A stretch of DNA of 64,000 nt, taken from contig NZ_CP042808.1 in assembly GCF_004014775.2 (NCBI RefSeq), positions 682,001 through 746,000 of the forward strand. The letters run 5' to 3'. This DNA comes from Acetobacter oryzoeni (GTDB lineage Bacteria; Pseudomonadota; Alphaproteobacteria; Acetobacterales; Acetobacteraceae). This document shows, piece by piece, positions 18,414 through 26,602 of this stretch. The notes under the pieces were generated by a model. It did not search any database, was not told the origin of the DNA, and saw only the letters and a list, made by a program, of their open reading frames with translations. How positions within the stretch are numbered: the first letter of the stretch is position 1; every line of letters starts with the position of its first letter. The position numbers and the translations under genes were made by a program.

Positions 18414-18450
18414 AAAAACGCCCGCTGCCTTGATATAAGGTGAGCGGGCG
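18414..18450 (-). terminator. Intrinsic terminator/attenuator in the argD leader
   Basis: On the minus strand an 8-bp stem, CGCCCGCT / AGCGGGCG, is extended by an inner CCTT/AAGG pairing and followed directly by five T. It lies about 25 bases upstream of the argD ATG and downstream of the likely promoter. No minus-strand gene lies upstream that it could be ending, so it is either an attenuator or the end of a very short RNA. Confidence 0.7.
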
Positions 18451-18467
18451 GCCCGTATTGCGGGCGT

Positions 18468-18497
18468 ATCATGGCCTTTTGTGCAGATTAAAGTCAA
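18468..18497 (-). promoter_or_regulatory. Likely promoter of argD operon
   Basis: On the minus strand TTGACT (-35) and CATGAT (-10) are separated by 18 bases. Transcription would start near 18461, giving a leader of about 70 bases that contains the terminator-like hairpin. Confidence 0.5.
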
Positions 18498-18521
18498 ATA
18501 TTCTGTGTGAAAAAATTCTGC

Positions 18522-18555
18522 ATACGCAACATGCGCGGCATGGCCCGTTGCGTAT
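18522..18555. repeat. Nine-bp inverted repeat between argD and recX
   Basis: ATACGCAAC and its perfect reverse complement GTTGCGTAT are separated by 16 bases, which include a smaller palindrome (ATGC-GCG-GCAT). The repeat lies in the divergent argD/recX intergenic region, upstream of the argD promoter and 35 bases before recX. It may be an operator or a hairpin in the recX leader. Confidence 0.6.
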
Positions 18556-18589
18556 TTTCCTGCACGCAAGGAGTGGGTAATGAAGGGGA

Positions 18590-19249
18590 ATGACGTATTC
18601 TGGTTCTTCCTCATCTGCTCATACATCATCGGGGTTTCCGCAGCTTGATCGCCGTGTGTTGCGAGAGGCCGCCTTGGCGCATCTGGCGCGGTTTGGCACC
18701 ACGCGCCACGGGCTGGAACAGGTGCTGCTGCGCCGGATTGCACGGTGGGAGAAGCAGGCCCTCAAAGCCGGAGCAGATACGGAGGAAGTGGCCGAGGCCG
18801 CACAAGCGTTGCGCCCCGTAGTGGCTGAAATAGCAGAAGAAATGGTACGCCTTGGCGCAGTGGATGATGCCAGTTTTGCCACATCCCGCGCACGCAGGCT
18901 GGTGCGCTCTGGCCGGTCTGGCCGGGCGGTGCAGGCGCATCTGGCCGCGCGCGGGGTGGAAGCTGATCTGCGCGATGCCGCCTTGCAGGATGCGGTGGAA
19001 GGGTTTTCTGCTGCGCAAAGAGAGTTATGTGCCGCGCTGGTTCTGGCCCGCAAACGCAGGATGGGGCCATTTGCCACACCTTATGTTGCGGATGATGAGG
19101 CCGATACCGAGCAGGCTCTGGCCCGTAGGCACAAGGCGCTGGGTGTGCTGGCCCGAGCCGGATATGCGCGGGATGTGGCGGAACAGGTTTTGGATATGTC
19201 CCCCACAGAAGCGGAGGACTGGATGCAACGTTTGAGGGCCGAATCGTGA
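18590..19249 (+). CDS. recX: Regulatory protein RecX
   Basis: A 219-residue, largely helical RecX family protein, a modulator of RecA filaments. Helical repeats run from LREAALAHLARFGTTRHGLEQVLLRR, through EEMVRLGAVDDASFATSRARR (the RecX VD-x-x-FA motif), to the third repeat with RHKALGVLARAGYARDVAEQVL. AAGGGG lies immediately before the ATG. recA is not adjacent. The stop overlaps the GTG of the next gene, so these plus-strand genes form an operon. Confidence 0.9.
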   Translation: MTYSGSSSSAHTSSGFPQLDRRVLREAALAHLARFGTTRHGLEQVLLRRIARWEKQALKAGADTEEVAEAAQALRPVVAEIAEEMVRLGAVDDASFATSRARRLVRSGRSGRAVQAHLAARGVEADLRDAALQDAVEGFSAAQRELCAALVLARKRRMGPFATPYVADDEADTEQALARRHKALGVLARAGYARDVAEQVLDMSPTEAEDWMQRLRAES

Positions 19250-19704
19250 AGCGTAGCCTTGTTCTTGTTCTGCCTTTATTGCTTGCCGCCTGTGCTGGTG
19301 GGCGCGGAAGCTGGAACGGATCTGTGCAGTGTGCGCCCTATGCGCGCGAACATTCTGCGGTAAACCTGCGTGGTGCTGCGGCAAGTTGGTGGGGGCAGGC
19401 GCAGGGGCAATATGCGCGTACGTCCTCTCCGCGTCCGGGGGATGTGCTGGTGTTCCGTTCTACCGGCAGGCTGCCATCGGGCCATGTTTCTGTTGTTAAA
19501 CAGGTGCAGAATTCGCGCCTGGTGCTGGTAGATCACGCAAATTGGGAGCCAGGGCAGGTTACGCGCCACGCCCCTGTGGTTGATGTTTCACCCAATAATA
19601 ACTGGACACGTGTGCGCGTATGGTGGAGCCCCATTCATGCCATGGGCAAAACGGTTTATCCGGTTTATGGCTTTATTGAACCAATAGGCACGGGTGGCAG
19701 TTAA
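19246..19704 (+). CDS. CHAP-domain lipoprotein (putative peptidoglycan amidase/peptidase)
   Basis: A 152-residue exported protein. The lipobox LAAC gives lipidated Cys16, so it should sit in the periplasm, membrane-anchored. A small CHAP domain follows, with candidate catalytic C29 (VQCAPYAR), H80 (SGHVSVV) and N99 (DHANW), and the typical RPGDVLVF strand. CHAP enzymes cleave peptidoglycan peptides. It starts at a GTG that overlaps the recX stop (GTGA). Similar short CHAP proteins are common in acetic acid bacteria, and the target bond is unknown. Confidence 0.83.
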   Translation: MKRSLVLVLPLLLAACAGGRGSWNGSVQCAPYAREHSAVNLRGAAASWWGQAQGQYARTSSPRPGDVLVFRSTGRLPSGHVSVVKQVQNSRLVLVDHANWEPGQVTRHAPVVDVSPNNNWTRVRVWWSPIHAMGKTVYPVYGFIEPIGTGGS

Positions 19705-19832
19705 CACCCAATAGGCGGATAGGCCACGCAAGGAAAAACTTGCAAGAAAGTGTTTCCGCCATCATGTACAAACAAGGATGTGCAGCACACGATCATTTTG
19801 GCCGGGTGCCGCAAGTGTAGGGGACTGGTTTG

Positions 19833-20090
19833 ATGGGTAGCTTAAGTATCTGGCACTGGCTGATCGTGCTTGTGGTTGTGCTTGTGGTTTTTGGTGGTGG
19901 CGGCAAGATCAGCTCGTTGATGGGTGACATGGCCAAGGGCATCAAATCCTTCAAGAAGCACATGGCGGATGATGAATCGATGGATGATGGCACGGGACGC
20001 CCCGGTAACGGCCATATTGCTCCGCCGCCCGCATCTTCCACAGTGGAGCAGCGCACAGCTGCACCAGCAGATAAATCTGTTCAGCCGTAA
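19833..20090 (+). CDS. tatA: Sec-independent translocase subunit TatA
   Basis: An 85-residue TatA/E-type protein. One N-terminal transmembrane helix (residues about 5-21) is followed by the [10 protein letters not shown] hinge and an amphipathic helix ([15 protein letters not shown]), then an acidic and Pro-rich tail. It forms the pore-like component for export of folded proteins, such as those loaded with cofactors. The ATG at 19833 was taken because the codon before it is only a TTG. tatB and tatC are not in the window, so this is a stand-alone tatA. Confidence 0.9.
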   Translation: MGSLSIWHWLIVLVVVLVVFGGGGKISSLMGDMAKGIKSFKKHMADDESMDDGTGRPGNGHIAPPPASSTVEQRTAAPADKSVQP

Positions 20091-20123
20091 GGTTCTACCA
20101 GTTCAAGACGGGCAGAGAACGCC

Positions 20124-20747
20124 ATGGATCAAACCGTTACGGATTTTGCCCGCGCCGTACAGGATATTCTGTTTGCCGGGCAGCGGATGGATCAGCGCGG
20201 GTGGGTGCCTGCCACAGCAGGCAATATCAGCCGCAGGCTGGCAGATGGCCGCATAGCCATTACGCGCTCCGGCTGCCACAAAGGCTTTTTGCAGGCAGCA
20301 GACGTTATTACCGTGGATATGCAGGGCAAACCGCATAGCCCGGAAAACCGGCCCAGCGCAGAAACGCTGTTGCATTGCCAGATTTACCGCCATTTTCCGC
20401 AAGTGGGCGCAGTGCTGCACGGCCATTCAGTGGCCTCCACGGTTTTGTCCATGGAAGAAGAAACAGCAGCACTGACGCTGGCGGACTACGAAGTTCTGAA
20501 AGTGTTTGAAGGGCAGACCACGCACGAAACATCCGTGCAGGTGCCCTTGTTTGAGAACGATCAGGACATCGCGCGGTTGGCGGAAGTGGTAGAGCCCTTT
20601 TTTGGCACTGGTATGCCAGCGGGCTACATTATTCGTGGCCACGGTGTGTATGTGTGGGGCAAGGATATGCCCACCGCCCTTGCGCGGCTGGAAGGGCTGG
20701 AGTTCCTGCTGGCCTGCGCGCTTGAGCGAAGGAAACTGCACGTATGA
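20124..20747 (+). CDS. mtnB: Methylthioribulose-1-phosphate dehydratase
   Basis: A class II aldolase-fold, zinc-dependent dehydratase of the methionine salvage pathway. It converts 5-methylthioribulose-1-phosphate to the 2,3-diketo compound. Zinc ligands are visible at H99 and H101 (VLHGHS) and H173 (RGHGVYVWG). The segments AGNISRRL and ITRSGCHKG match the phosphate-binding side. Length, 207, is typical. Its stop overlaps the mtnD ATG, and mtnB-mtnD-mtnC form one transcription unit. Confidence 0.94.
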   Translation: MDQTVTDFARAVQDILFAGQRMDQRGWVPATAGNISRRLADGRIAITRSGCHKGFLQAADVITVDMQGKPHSPENRPSAETLLHCQIYRHFPQVGAVLHGHSVASTVLSMEEETAALTLADYEVLKVFEGQTTHETSVQVPLFENDQDIARLAEVVEPFFGTGMPAGYIIRGHGVYVWGKDMPTALARLEGLEFLLACALERRKLHV

Positions 20748-21289
20748 GTTCCCTGACAGTTTACAAGGATACCACCCCTGAACACCCCGTGCTGCAAACG
20801 CAGGACCCGGCAGAAATGGCCCGCGTTCTGGCGCCACTAGGCGTGCGGTTTGAACGTTGGGAAGGCCCACAAATTCCCCCAAGGGATGCGGATGAGCAGG
20901 CCGTGCTGGATGTGTATGGCCCGTTTTTGGACAAGCTGATGGGTGAAACGGGCGCAGGCTCTGCCGATGTGCTGCGCGTTAGCCCTTCTACCCCCAACCG
21001 TGAGGCATTGCGGGACAAGTTCCTGTCCGAACATACGCATAGTGAAGATGAAATCCGCTTTTTCGTACATGGTAGCGGGCACTTCATTCTGCATATTGCA
21101 GGCTATGTTTACGATGTGGAATGCACGCAAACTGATCTGATTTCTGTGCCAGAAGGCACAAAGCACTGGTTTGATGCCGGGCCAGAGCCAGATATGGTCA
21201 CGCTGCGCATTTTCACACACAAGGAAGGCTGGGTAGCCCGCTATACAGGCACCGATATTGCCCGGCAGTTTCCTTCTTACGCAAACTGA
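20744..21289 (+). CDS. mtnD: Acireductone dioxygenase
   Basis: A cupin enzyme (181 residues) that oxidises acireductone, giving the keto-acid precursor of methionine with Fe(II). The metal ligands are H97 and H99 plus E103 (HTHSEDE) and H141 (GTKHWFD). It sits between mtnB (4-base overlap) and mtnC (8 bases downstream) in the pathway cluster. The identity of the metal, which decides the product, cannot be read from sequence. Confidence 0.96.
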   Translation: MSSLTVYKDTTPEHPVLQTQDPAEMARVLAPLGVRFERWEGPQIPPRDADEQAVLDVYGPFLDKLMGETGAGSADVLRVSPSTPNREALRDKFLSEHTHSEDEIRFFVHGSGHFILHIAGYVYDVECTQTDLISVPEGTKHWFDAGPEPDMVTLRIFTHKEGWVARYTGTDIARQFPSYAN

Positions 21290-21297
21290 TTGAGGGC

Positions 21298-22005
21298 ATG
21301 ATGGCCGATACCCGGATTCCTCCGCGCGTGGTGCTGCTGGATATTGAAGGTACCACCCTGCCAGTGGCTTTTGTGCATAAAGTGCTTTTCCCCTATGCGC
21401 GCAAACATCTGCCCGCATTGCTGGAACAGCGTGAAAACCCGGTGGTGCAGGAAGCACTGGCACAGATTGCCCAAGCCGCTCCCGGCGTGCCACCGCTAGA
21501 GCAGCTTGAACGCTGGATGACGGAAGATGCCAAGGTTGCTCCGCTTAAAAGCCTGCAGGGCCTATGCTGGCAGCAGGGGTATGAAAAGGGGGAGCTGGAA
21601 GCCCAGCTTTACCCGGATGTTGAGCCCACCTTAAAGGCATGGAAAGCCGCAGGCCTTACGCTGGCCGTGTATTCCTCTGGTTCCGAAGCCGCGCAGAAGC
21701 TGATTTACGGCTATACCGAGCAGGGGAACCTGACCTCGCTTTTCAGCGCGTTTTTTGATCTGCGCGTTGGTGGTAAGAAAAGCGCGCAAAGTTATCGCCA
21801 TATTCTGGAACAAAGTGGCTGGCAGGGGCAGGATGTGCTGTTTCTGTCCGATGTGGTGGCAGAGCTGGATGCAGCGGCCCAAGCGGGCCTGCGTGTATGC
21901 CAGATTGCCCGCCCGGAAGATGGCACGGTGGCAGGTACTACCCACCCTGTAGCGCAATCTCTGCCGCAGGCGGGGCAGATGTTTGGCCTGCCGGAAGGAG
22001 CATAA
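21298..22005 (+). CDS. mtnC: Enolase-phosphatase E1 (acireductone synthase)
   Basis: A HAD-family enzyme of 235 residues that enolises and dephosphorylates the diketo-methylthiopentyl phosphate from MtnB to acireductone. The HAD motif I variant LDIEGTTLPVAFV is at the N-terminus; motif II is LAVYSSGSEAAQ, and the acidic motif IV region is LFLSDVVAELDAA. It follows mtnD directly. The other salvage genes (mtnA, mtnK or mtnP) are not in the window. Confidence 0.95.
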   Translation: MMADTRIPPRVVLLDIEGTTLPVAFVHKVLFPYARKHLPALLEQRENPVVQEALAQIAQAAPGVPPLEQLERWMTEDAKVAPLKSLQGLCWQQGYEKGELEAQLYPDVEPTLKAWKAAGLTLAVYSSGSEAAQKLIYGYTEQGNLTSLFSAFFDLRVGGKKSAQSYRHILEQSGWQGQDVLFLSDVVAELDAAAQAGLRVCQIARPEDGTVAGTTHPVAQSLPQAGQMFGLPEGA

Positions 22006-22008
22006 AAA

Positions 22009-22956
22009 GTGCTGAAAGCCCGGTTGCACACAAACTGGCGGGATATTCCGCCGGAAGCGCATGGCTGTGCGGCAGCGCTTGGCAATTTTGATGGTGTGCA
22101 TCTGGGCCACGCCCATCTGGTTCATTCCACCCACGCGGCGCGGCCAGATCTGCCCTTGGCGGTTGTGACGTTTGAACCCCACCCGCGTGAACTCTTTCGC
22201 CCGCAGGACCCACCTTTCCGCCTGAGCCTGCCGGATGAGCGCTTTGCCGCCCTGCAGGCGCTGGGTGTGCAGCATGTGTTCCAGATCGGGTTTGATGAAG
22301 AGTTTTCCCGCATGACGGCAGAACGGTTTGTAGAAGACGTGCTGCACGATGCCCTGTGCCTGCGCCACGTTGCCTGCGGGCCGGATTTTGCTTTCGGCTA
22401 TCGGCGCGGGGGCGATGTTACGTTTCTGGCCGAGCGCACGGGTGAGCTGGGCATGGGCTTTACATCCGTGCCCGCACTGGCAGATGCCGCAGGGCCATAT
22501 TCCTCCACCCGTATTCGGCGGCTGTTGCAGGAAGGGTATCCCGAACGCGCAGCGGAAGAACTGGGCCGGCCGTGGTTTATTCGTGGCCAAGTGCAGCATG
22601 GTGATAAACGCGGGCGTTTGCTGGGCTTTCCGACAGCCAACATTCCGCTGGGGCGGCATCTGGAGCCCGCACGTGGGGTTTACGCCGTAACGGTGCGCCT
22701 GCCCGGTGGTTATACACGCCCCGGTGTGGCTAATATTGGCCGCAGGCCCACCATTAACGATGGGCAGGAAAGCCGCGTAGAAGTAAACCTGTTTGACTTT
22801 GATGGTGATCTGTACGGCCAAACACTTTCTGTAGCGCTGCACAAAATGCTGCGGCCAGAGCAACGCTTTGCCGGGCTGGATGAGCTCAAGGCCCAGATCG
22901 CGCAGGATGCGCAGCAGGCGCGCATGGTTCTGAACGCCGAACTGGCAGGCATATAA
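22009..22956 (+). CDS. ribF: Bifunctional riboflavin kinase/FAD synthetase
   Basis: Makes FMN and FAD. The N-terminal nucleotidyltransferase (FAD synthetase) domain has GNFDGVHLGHAHLV and the STRIRRLL motif. The C-terminal kinase domain has the signature RGRLLGFPTANIPL, GVANIGRRPTIN and EVNLFDFDGDLYG. Length, 315, is normal. It starts at a GTG three bases after the mtnC stop, so it is cotranscribed with methionine salvage, and ileS follows after 172 bases. Confidence 0.95.
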   Translation: MLKARLHTNWRDIPPEAHGCAAALGNFDGVHLGHAHLVHSTHAARPDLPLAVVTFEPHPRELFRPQDPPFRLSLPDERFAALQALGVQHVFQIGFDEEFSRMTAERFVEDVLHDALCLRHVACGPDFAFGYRRGGDVTFLAERTGELGMGFTSVPALADAAGPYSSTRIRRLLQEGYPERAAEELGRPWFIRGQVQHGDKRGRLLGFPTANIPLGRHLEPARGVYAVTVRLPGGYTRPGVANIGRRPTINDGQESRVEVNLFDFDGDLYGQTLSVALHKMLRPEQRFAGLDELKAQIAQDAQQARMVLNAELAGI

Positions 22957-23022
22957 CCCCCTGTAAAAGTGCGGGCAGATAGGGCAGAATATAATTTGCG
23001 GCTGCAATGTGGCCGTTCATGC

Positions 23023-23051
23023 TTGACCCTGCGCTTGTCCTTTTTGATAAG
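23023..23051 (+). promoter_or_regulatory. Candidate promoter for ileS
   Basis: TTGACC and GATAAG are spaced by 17 bases, about 80 bases before the ileS ATG, in the 172-base gap after ribF. The -10 box is a partial match, so the call is tentative. The gap has no riboswitch or T-box that I can recognise. Confidence 0.4.
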
Positions 23052-23128
23052 AGCCTGAATGCAAGATGGTTTGACCAGCACATGCAGGGCCAGACCATGA
23101 ACCCGAACTGAAGTGACATCACCCGCTC

Positions 23129-26044
23129 ATGACCACATCCAGCAGCGACCAGGACACCCAATCCCCCGCCGATCTGTATCGTGATACGGTGTTCCTGCCC
23201 CGTACCTCTTTCCCCATGCGCGGGGGCCTGCCAAAGCAGGAACCGCAGTGGCTGAAAAAGTGGGAAGAAACCGGGCTGGATGCGCGGCTGAAACAGCAGG
23301 CTGAAGGGCGGCCTGTGTTTACGCTGCACGATGGCCCCCCGTATGCCAATGGCCACCTGCACATTGGCCATGCCATGAACAAGATCAACAAGGATGTGAT
23401 CAACCGCGCCCATCGCATGTCTGGTTATGGCGTGCGCTACGTGCCGGGGTGGGATTGCCACGGCCTTCCCATTGAATGGAAGGTGGAAGAAAAATACCGC
23501 AAGGCCAAGAAGGACAAGGATTCCGTGCCTGTGCTGGAATTCCGTGCCGAATGCCGTGCCTATGCGGGTGAGTGGCTGAATATCCAGATGCAGGAATTCA
23601 AGCGGCTTGGCGTGCAGGCGGAATGGCAGAACCGCTACGCCACCATGGATTTCTCATCCGAAGCGGCCATTGTGAACGAAATTGGCAAGTTCCTGCTCAA
23701 CGGGCGGCTGTATCGTGGCCTGCGGCCCGTGATGTGGAGCCCGGTTGAAAAAACCGCTCTGGCCGAAGCCGAAATCGAATATCACGATCACACCTCCACC
23801 ACCATTCTGGTGGCCTTCCCGGTTGTGCGGGACCCCACGCCAGCCCATGCGCTGGAAGATGTGTCTGTTGTGATCTGGACCACCACGCCGTGGACCATTC
23901 CCGGCAACCGTGCCTTGGCTTATGGGCCGGAAATCACCTACGTGGTGCTGCGGGTGGATGAAACGGGTGAGGGCGCATTGCTTGAGCCCGGCGCAAAGGT
24001 GCTGGTGGCCGAAGCGCTGGTGGATGCCTTTTGTCAGGAAGCCCACGTTACTGCGCATCATATCCTCTACACCCTGCCGGGCAGCGCGCTGAAGGGGGTT
24101 GTATGTTCCCATCCGCTGCGTGGTGCCGGGTATGATTTTGATGTACCCATGCTGCCGGGTGAATTTGTGACGACCGAGGCCGGCACCGGCCTTGTGCACA
24201 TGGCGCCTTCTCATGGTGAGGATGACTTCCAGCTTTGCCGCATGTACGGCGTGGAAGTGCCAGAAGTGGTGCAGGCTGATGGCACATACGCCCCGTGGGT
24301 GCAGGGTTTTGCAGGCACGCATGTGTTCAAGGCGGCAGATGTTGTGTGCTCCACGCTGGAAGCCGTGATGGAACATGCCAACGCCAATGGCACAGCCCCG
24401 GCTGGCTTGGTGGGACGTGGTGAAATTGTGCATTCCTACCCGCATTCATGGCGTTCCCGCGCGCCGGTTATCTACCGTGCCACGCCGCAGTGGTTCATCC
24501 GCATGGATGGTGAAGATTCGCTGCGTGAAAAAGCCCTCAAGGCGCTGGAAGATGTGACTTTCGTGCCCGCACAGGCGCGCAACCGTCTGACATCCATGAT
24601 CCGCACCCGCCCAGACTGGTGCATCAGCCGCCAGCGTGCATGGGGCGTGCCCATTGCCGTGTTTGTTGAAAAACGCACCGGCGAAGTGCTGCGTGATGCG
24701 GATGTGATGCAGCGCGTGGTAGATGCCTTTAAGGAAGAAGGGGCAGATGCATGGTATAGCTCTGAACCCGCACGCTTCCTCGGCCCGGATCGGAACCCGG
24801 ATGATTACGATCAGGTGTTCGATATCGTGGATGTGTGGTTTGAAAGTGGTTCCACCCACGCCTTTGTGCTGGGCCAGCCGGGGCTGAACTTCCCTGCTGA
24901 TCTGTATCTGGAAGGTTCAGACCAGCATCGCGGCTGGTTCCAGTCCTCTTTGCTGGAAAGCGTGGGTACGCGCGGCGTTTCACCCTACAAGGCGGTTGTG
25001 ACCAACGGTTTTGTTCTGGATGAACAGGGCCGCAAGATGTCCAAATCCCTCGGCAACGTGATTGCCCCGCAGGATGTGAATGACAACTTGGGTGCAGACG
25101 TGCTGCGCCTGTGGGTGGTGAACTCCGATACCAATGATGATCTGCGCATTGGCAAGGAAATTCTCAAACAGCAGGGTGAGCTGTATCGCCGCCTGCGCAA
25201 CACGCTGCGCTGGTTGCTTGGTGCGCTGGATGGCTACACGGAAGCAGAAGCCGTACCGTATGCCGAGCTGCCAGAGCTGGAACGCTGGGTTCTGCATCGC
25301 CTCACAGAACTGGGTGGGCTGATTGCCCGCGCGGTGGAAACGCATGAATGGGTGGGTGTGTATCCGGCCCTGCATGGGTTCTGCACCACGGATCTGTCTG
25401 CATTCTACTTCGATATCCGCAAGGATGCGCTGTATTGCGATGCACCTTCCAACCCCACACGCCGCGCAGCCCGCACGGTGCTGGATATTCTGCACCGCTG
25501 CCTGACAACATGGTTGGCCCCCGTGCTGGTGTTTACGGCGGAAGAAGCATGGACATCCCGCTTTGGGCCAGACCAGAGCGTGCATGAACAGGCCTTCCCG
25601 GAACTGCCCGCAGAATGGAATGATCCGGCATTGGATGAACGCTGGGCGCGTATTCGTTCCGTGCGGCGTATCATCACCACGGAAATTGAAGGCGCACGGC
25701 GTGAAGGCACCATCGGTTCCTCCCTTCAGGCGCAGGTTGAACTGACGTTCTCTGAAGAAGAAGCCGCATTGTTTGCCGGTGTAAACTGGAGCGAACTGGC
25801 CATTGTCTCCCACGTGGATGTGGTGGTGGACCCCACGTCTTCCTCCATTTACGTGGAAGGGGATGAAGGTGGCACGCTGCATGGTGCGCCGGTTGTGCAG
25901 GTTGCAGACGGTGAAAAATGCGTGCGCTGCTGGAAGGTTTTGCCAGAAACCGGCACGCGGGATGATTACGCTGGCCTGTGCCTGCGCTGCGCCGATGTGG
26001 TGGAACAACAGGGTGGCCCGCACACAGGGCAGGAGGGCGCGTGA
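23129..26044 (+). CDS. ileS: Isoleucyl-tRNA synthetase
   Basis: A class Ia synthetase of 971 residues that charges tRNA-Ile. The HIGH motif is at residues 78-81 and KMSKS near 636-640 (GRKMSKSLGN). The CP1 editing domain lies between, with WTTTPWTIPGNRALA and GTGLVHMAPSHGEDD. The anticodon domain follows, and the C-terminus ends with zinc-finger pairs CVRCW and CLRCA. Bacterial IleS normally has about 930-950 residues. Its stop overlaps the GTG of lspA, as in many proteobacteria. Confidence 0.98.
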   Translation: MTTSSSDQDTQSPADLYRDTVFLPRTSFPMRGGLPKQEPQWLKKWEETGLDARLKQQAEGRPVFTLHDGPPYANGHLHIGHAMNKINKDVINRAHRMSGYGVRYVPGWDCHGLPIEWKVEEKYRKAKKDKDSVPVLEFRAECRAYAGEWLNIQMQEFKRLGVQAEWQNRYATMDFSSEAAIVNEIGKFLLNGRLYRGLRPVMWSPVEKTALAEAEIEYHDHTSTTILVAFPVVRDPTPAHALEDVSVVIWTTTPWTIPGNRALAYGPEITYVVLRVDETGEGALLEPGAKVLVAEALVDAFCQEAHVTAHHILYTLPGSALKGVVCSHPLRGAGYDFDVPMLPGEFVTTEAGTGLVHMAPSHGEDDFQLCRMYGVEVPEVVQADGTYAPWVQGFAGTHVFKAADVVCSTLEAVMEHANANGTAPAGLVGRGEIVHSYPHSWRSRAPVIYRATPQWFIRMDGEDSLREKALKALEDVTFVPAQARNRLTSMIRTRPDWCISRQRAWGVPIAVFVEKRTGEVLRDADVMQRVVDAFKEEGADAWYSSEPARFLGPDRNPDDYDQVFDIVDVWFESGSTHAFVLGQPGLNFPADLYLEGSDQHRGWFQSSLLESVGTRGVSPYKAVVTNGFVLDEQGRKMSKSLGNVIAPQDVNDNLGADVLRLWVVNSDTNDDLRIGKEILKQQGELYRRLRNTLRWLLGALDGYTEAEAVPYAELPELERWVLHRLTELGGLIARAVETHEWVGVYPALHGFCTTDLSAFYFDIRKDALYCDAPSNPTRRAARTVLDILHRCLTTWLAPVLVFTAEEAWTSRFGPDQSVHEQAFPELPAEWNDPALDERWARIRSVRRIITTEIEGARREGTIGSSLQAQVELTFSEEEAALFAGVNWSELAIVSHVDVVVDPTSSSIYVEGDEGGTLHGAPVVQVADGEKCVRCWKVLPETGTRDDYAGLCLRCADVVEQQGGPHTGQEGA

Positions 26045-26556
26045 GTTCTCGCCCCTTTATGCTGCGTCCGGCAGGCCTTGGCCTGCTGGTGCTGATGCTT
26101 ACGCTTTCAGCAGATCAGCTGAGTAAATACTGGATTCTGTACGGGCTGGATCTGCCCGCACGGGGTTCTGTTAAAGTGCTGCCGTTCCTTAACTTCACTA
26201 TGGTATGGAACCACGCCGTTACTTTTGGCATGTTTGGCGGGCTTGGCGGGGCGGGGCGCATTGTGTTTTCTGCCATTGCGCTGGCCGTGGCCTGCTGCCT
26301 TCTGGTATGGATTTTTCGCACCCACAGCAAACTTACTGCTGCGTGTGTTGGGGCCATTACAGGTGGGGCCATTGGCAACGTTATGGACCGTGTGCGCTAT
26401 GGGGCCGTGGTGGATTTTCTGCATGCCCACGCTTTTGGGTGGTCATGGTATGTATTCAACGTGGCAGATTCCGCTATAGTATGCGCCGTATGCATGCTGC
26501 TGGTGCAGAATTTTCTGGCAGGCGGGCAGCAACAAGACAACGTAAAAACCGGGTAA
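26041..26556 (+). CDS. lspA: Lipoprotein signal peptidase (signal peptidase II)
   Basis: Inner-membrane aspartyl protease that removes signal peptides from prolipoproteins. It has 171 residues and four membrane helices. The catalytic aspartates are D125 (GAVVDF) and D143 (NVADSAI), and the GNVMDRVRYG loop precedes the first. The GTG at 26041 overlaps the ileS stop and aligns with the family start. The window holds several candidate substrates, among them the DUF3035 lipoprotein immediately downstream. Confidence 0.96.
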   Translation: MSSRPFMLRPAGLGLLVLMLTLSADQLSKYWILYGLDLPARGSVKVLPFLNFTMVWNHAVTFGMFGGLGGAGRIVFSAIALAVACCLLVWIFRTHSKLTAACVGAITGGAIGNVMDRVRYGAVVDFLHAHAFGWSWYVFNVADSAIVCAVCMLLVQNFLAGGQQQDNVKTG

Positions 26557-26602
26557 CCCCCAAAGGGCTTGGTGTTTTTTCAGGATGAGTGGAAGGCAGA
26601 CG

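Noticed and set aside
21631..23007. A 458-codon open frame antisense to mtnC and ribF
   Set aside because: It spans two clearly real genes and their junction and shows no family features.
22957..23128. Gap before ileS examined for a T-box or riboswitch
   Set aside because: No T-box consensus, no terminator hairpin and no known aptamer pattern; T-boxes are also not expected in alphaproteobacteria.
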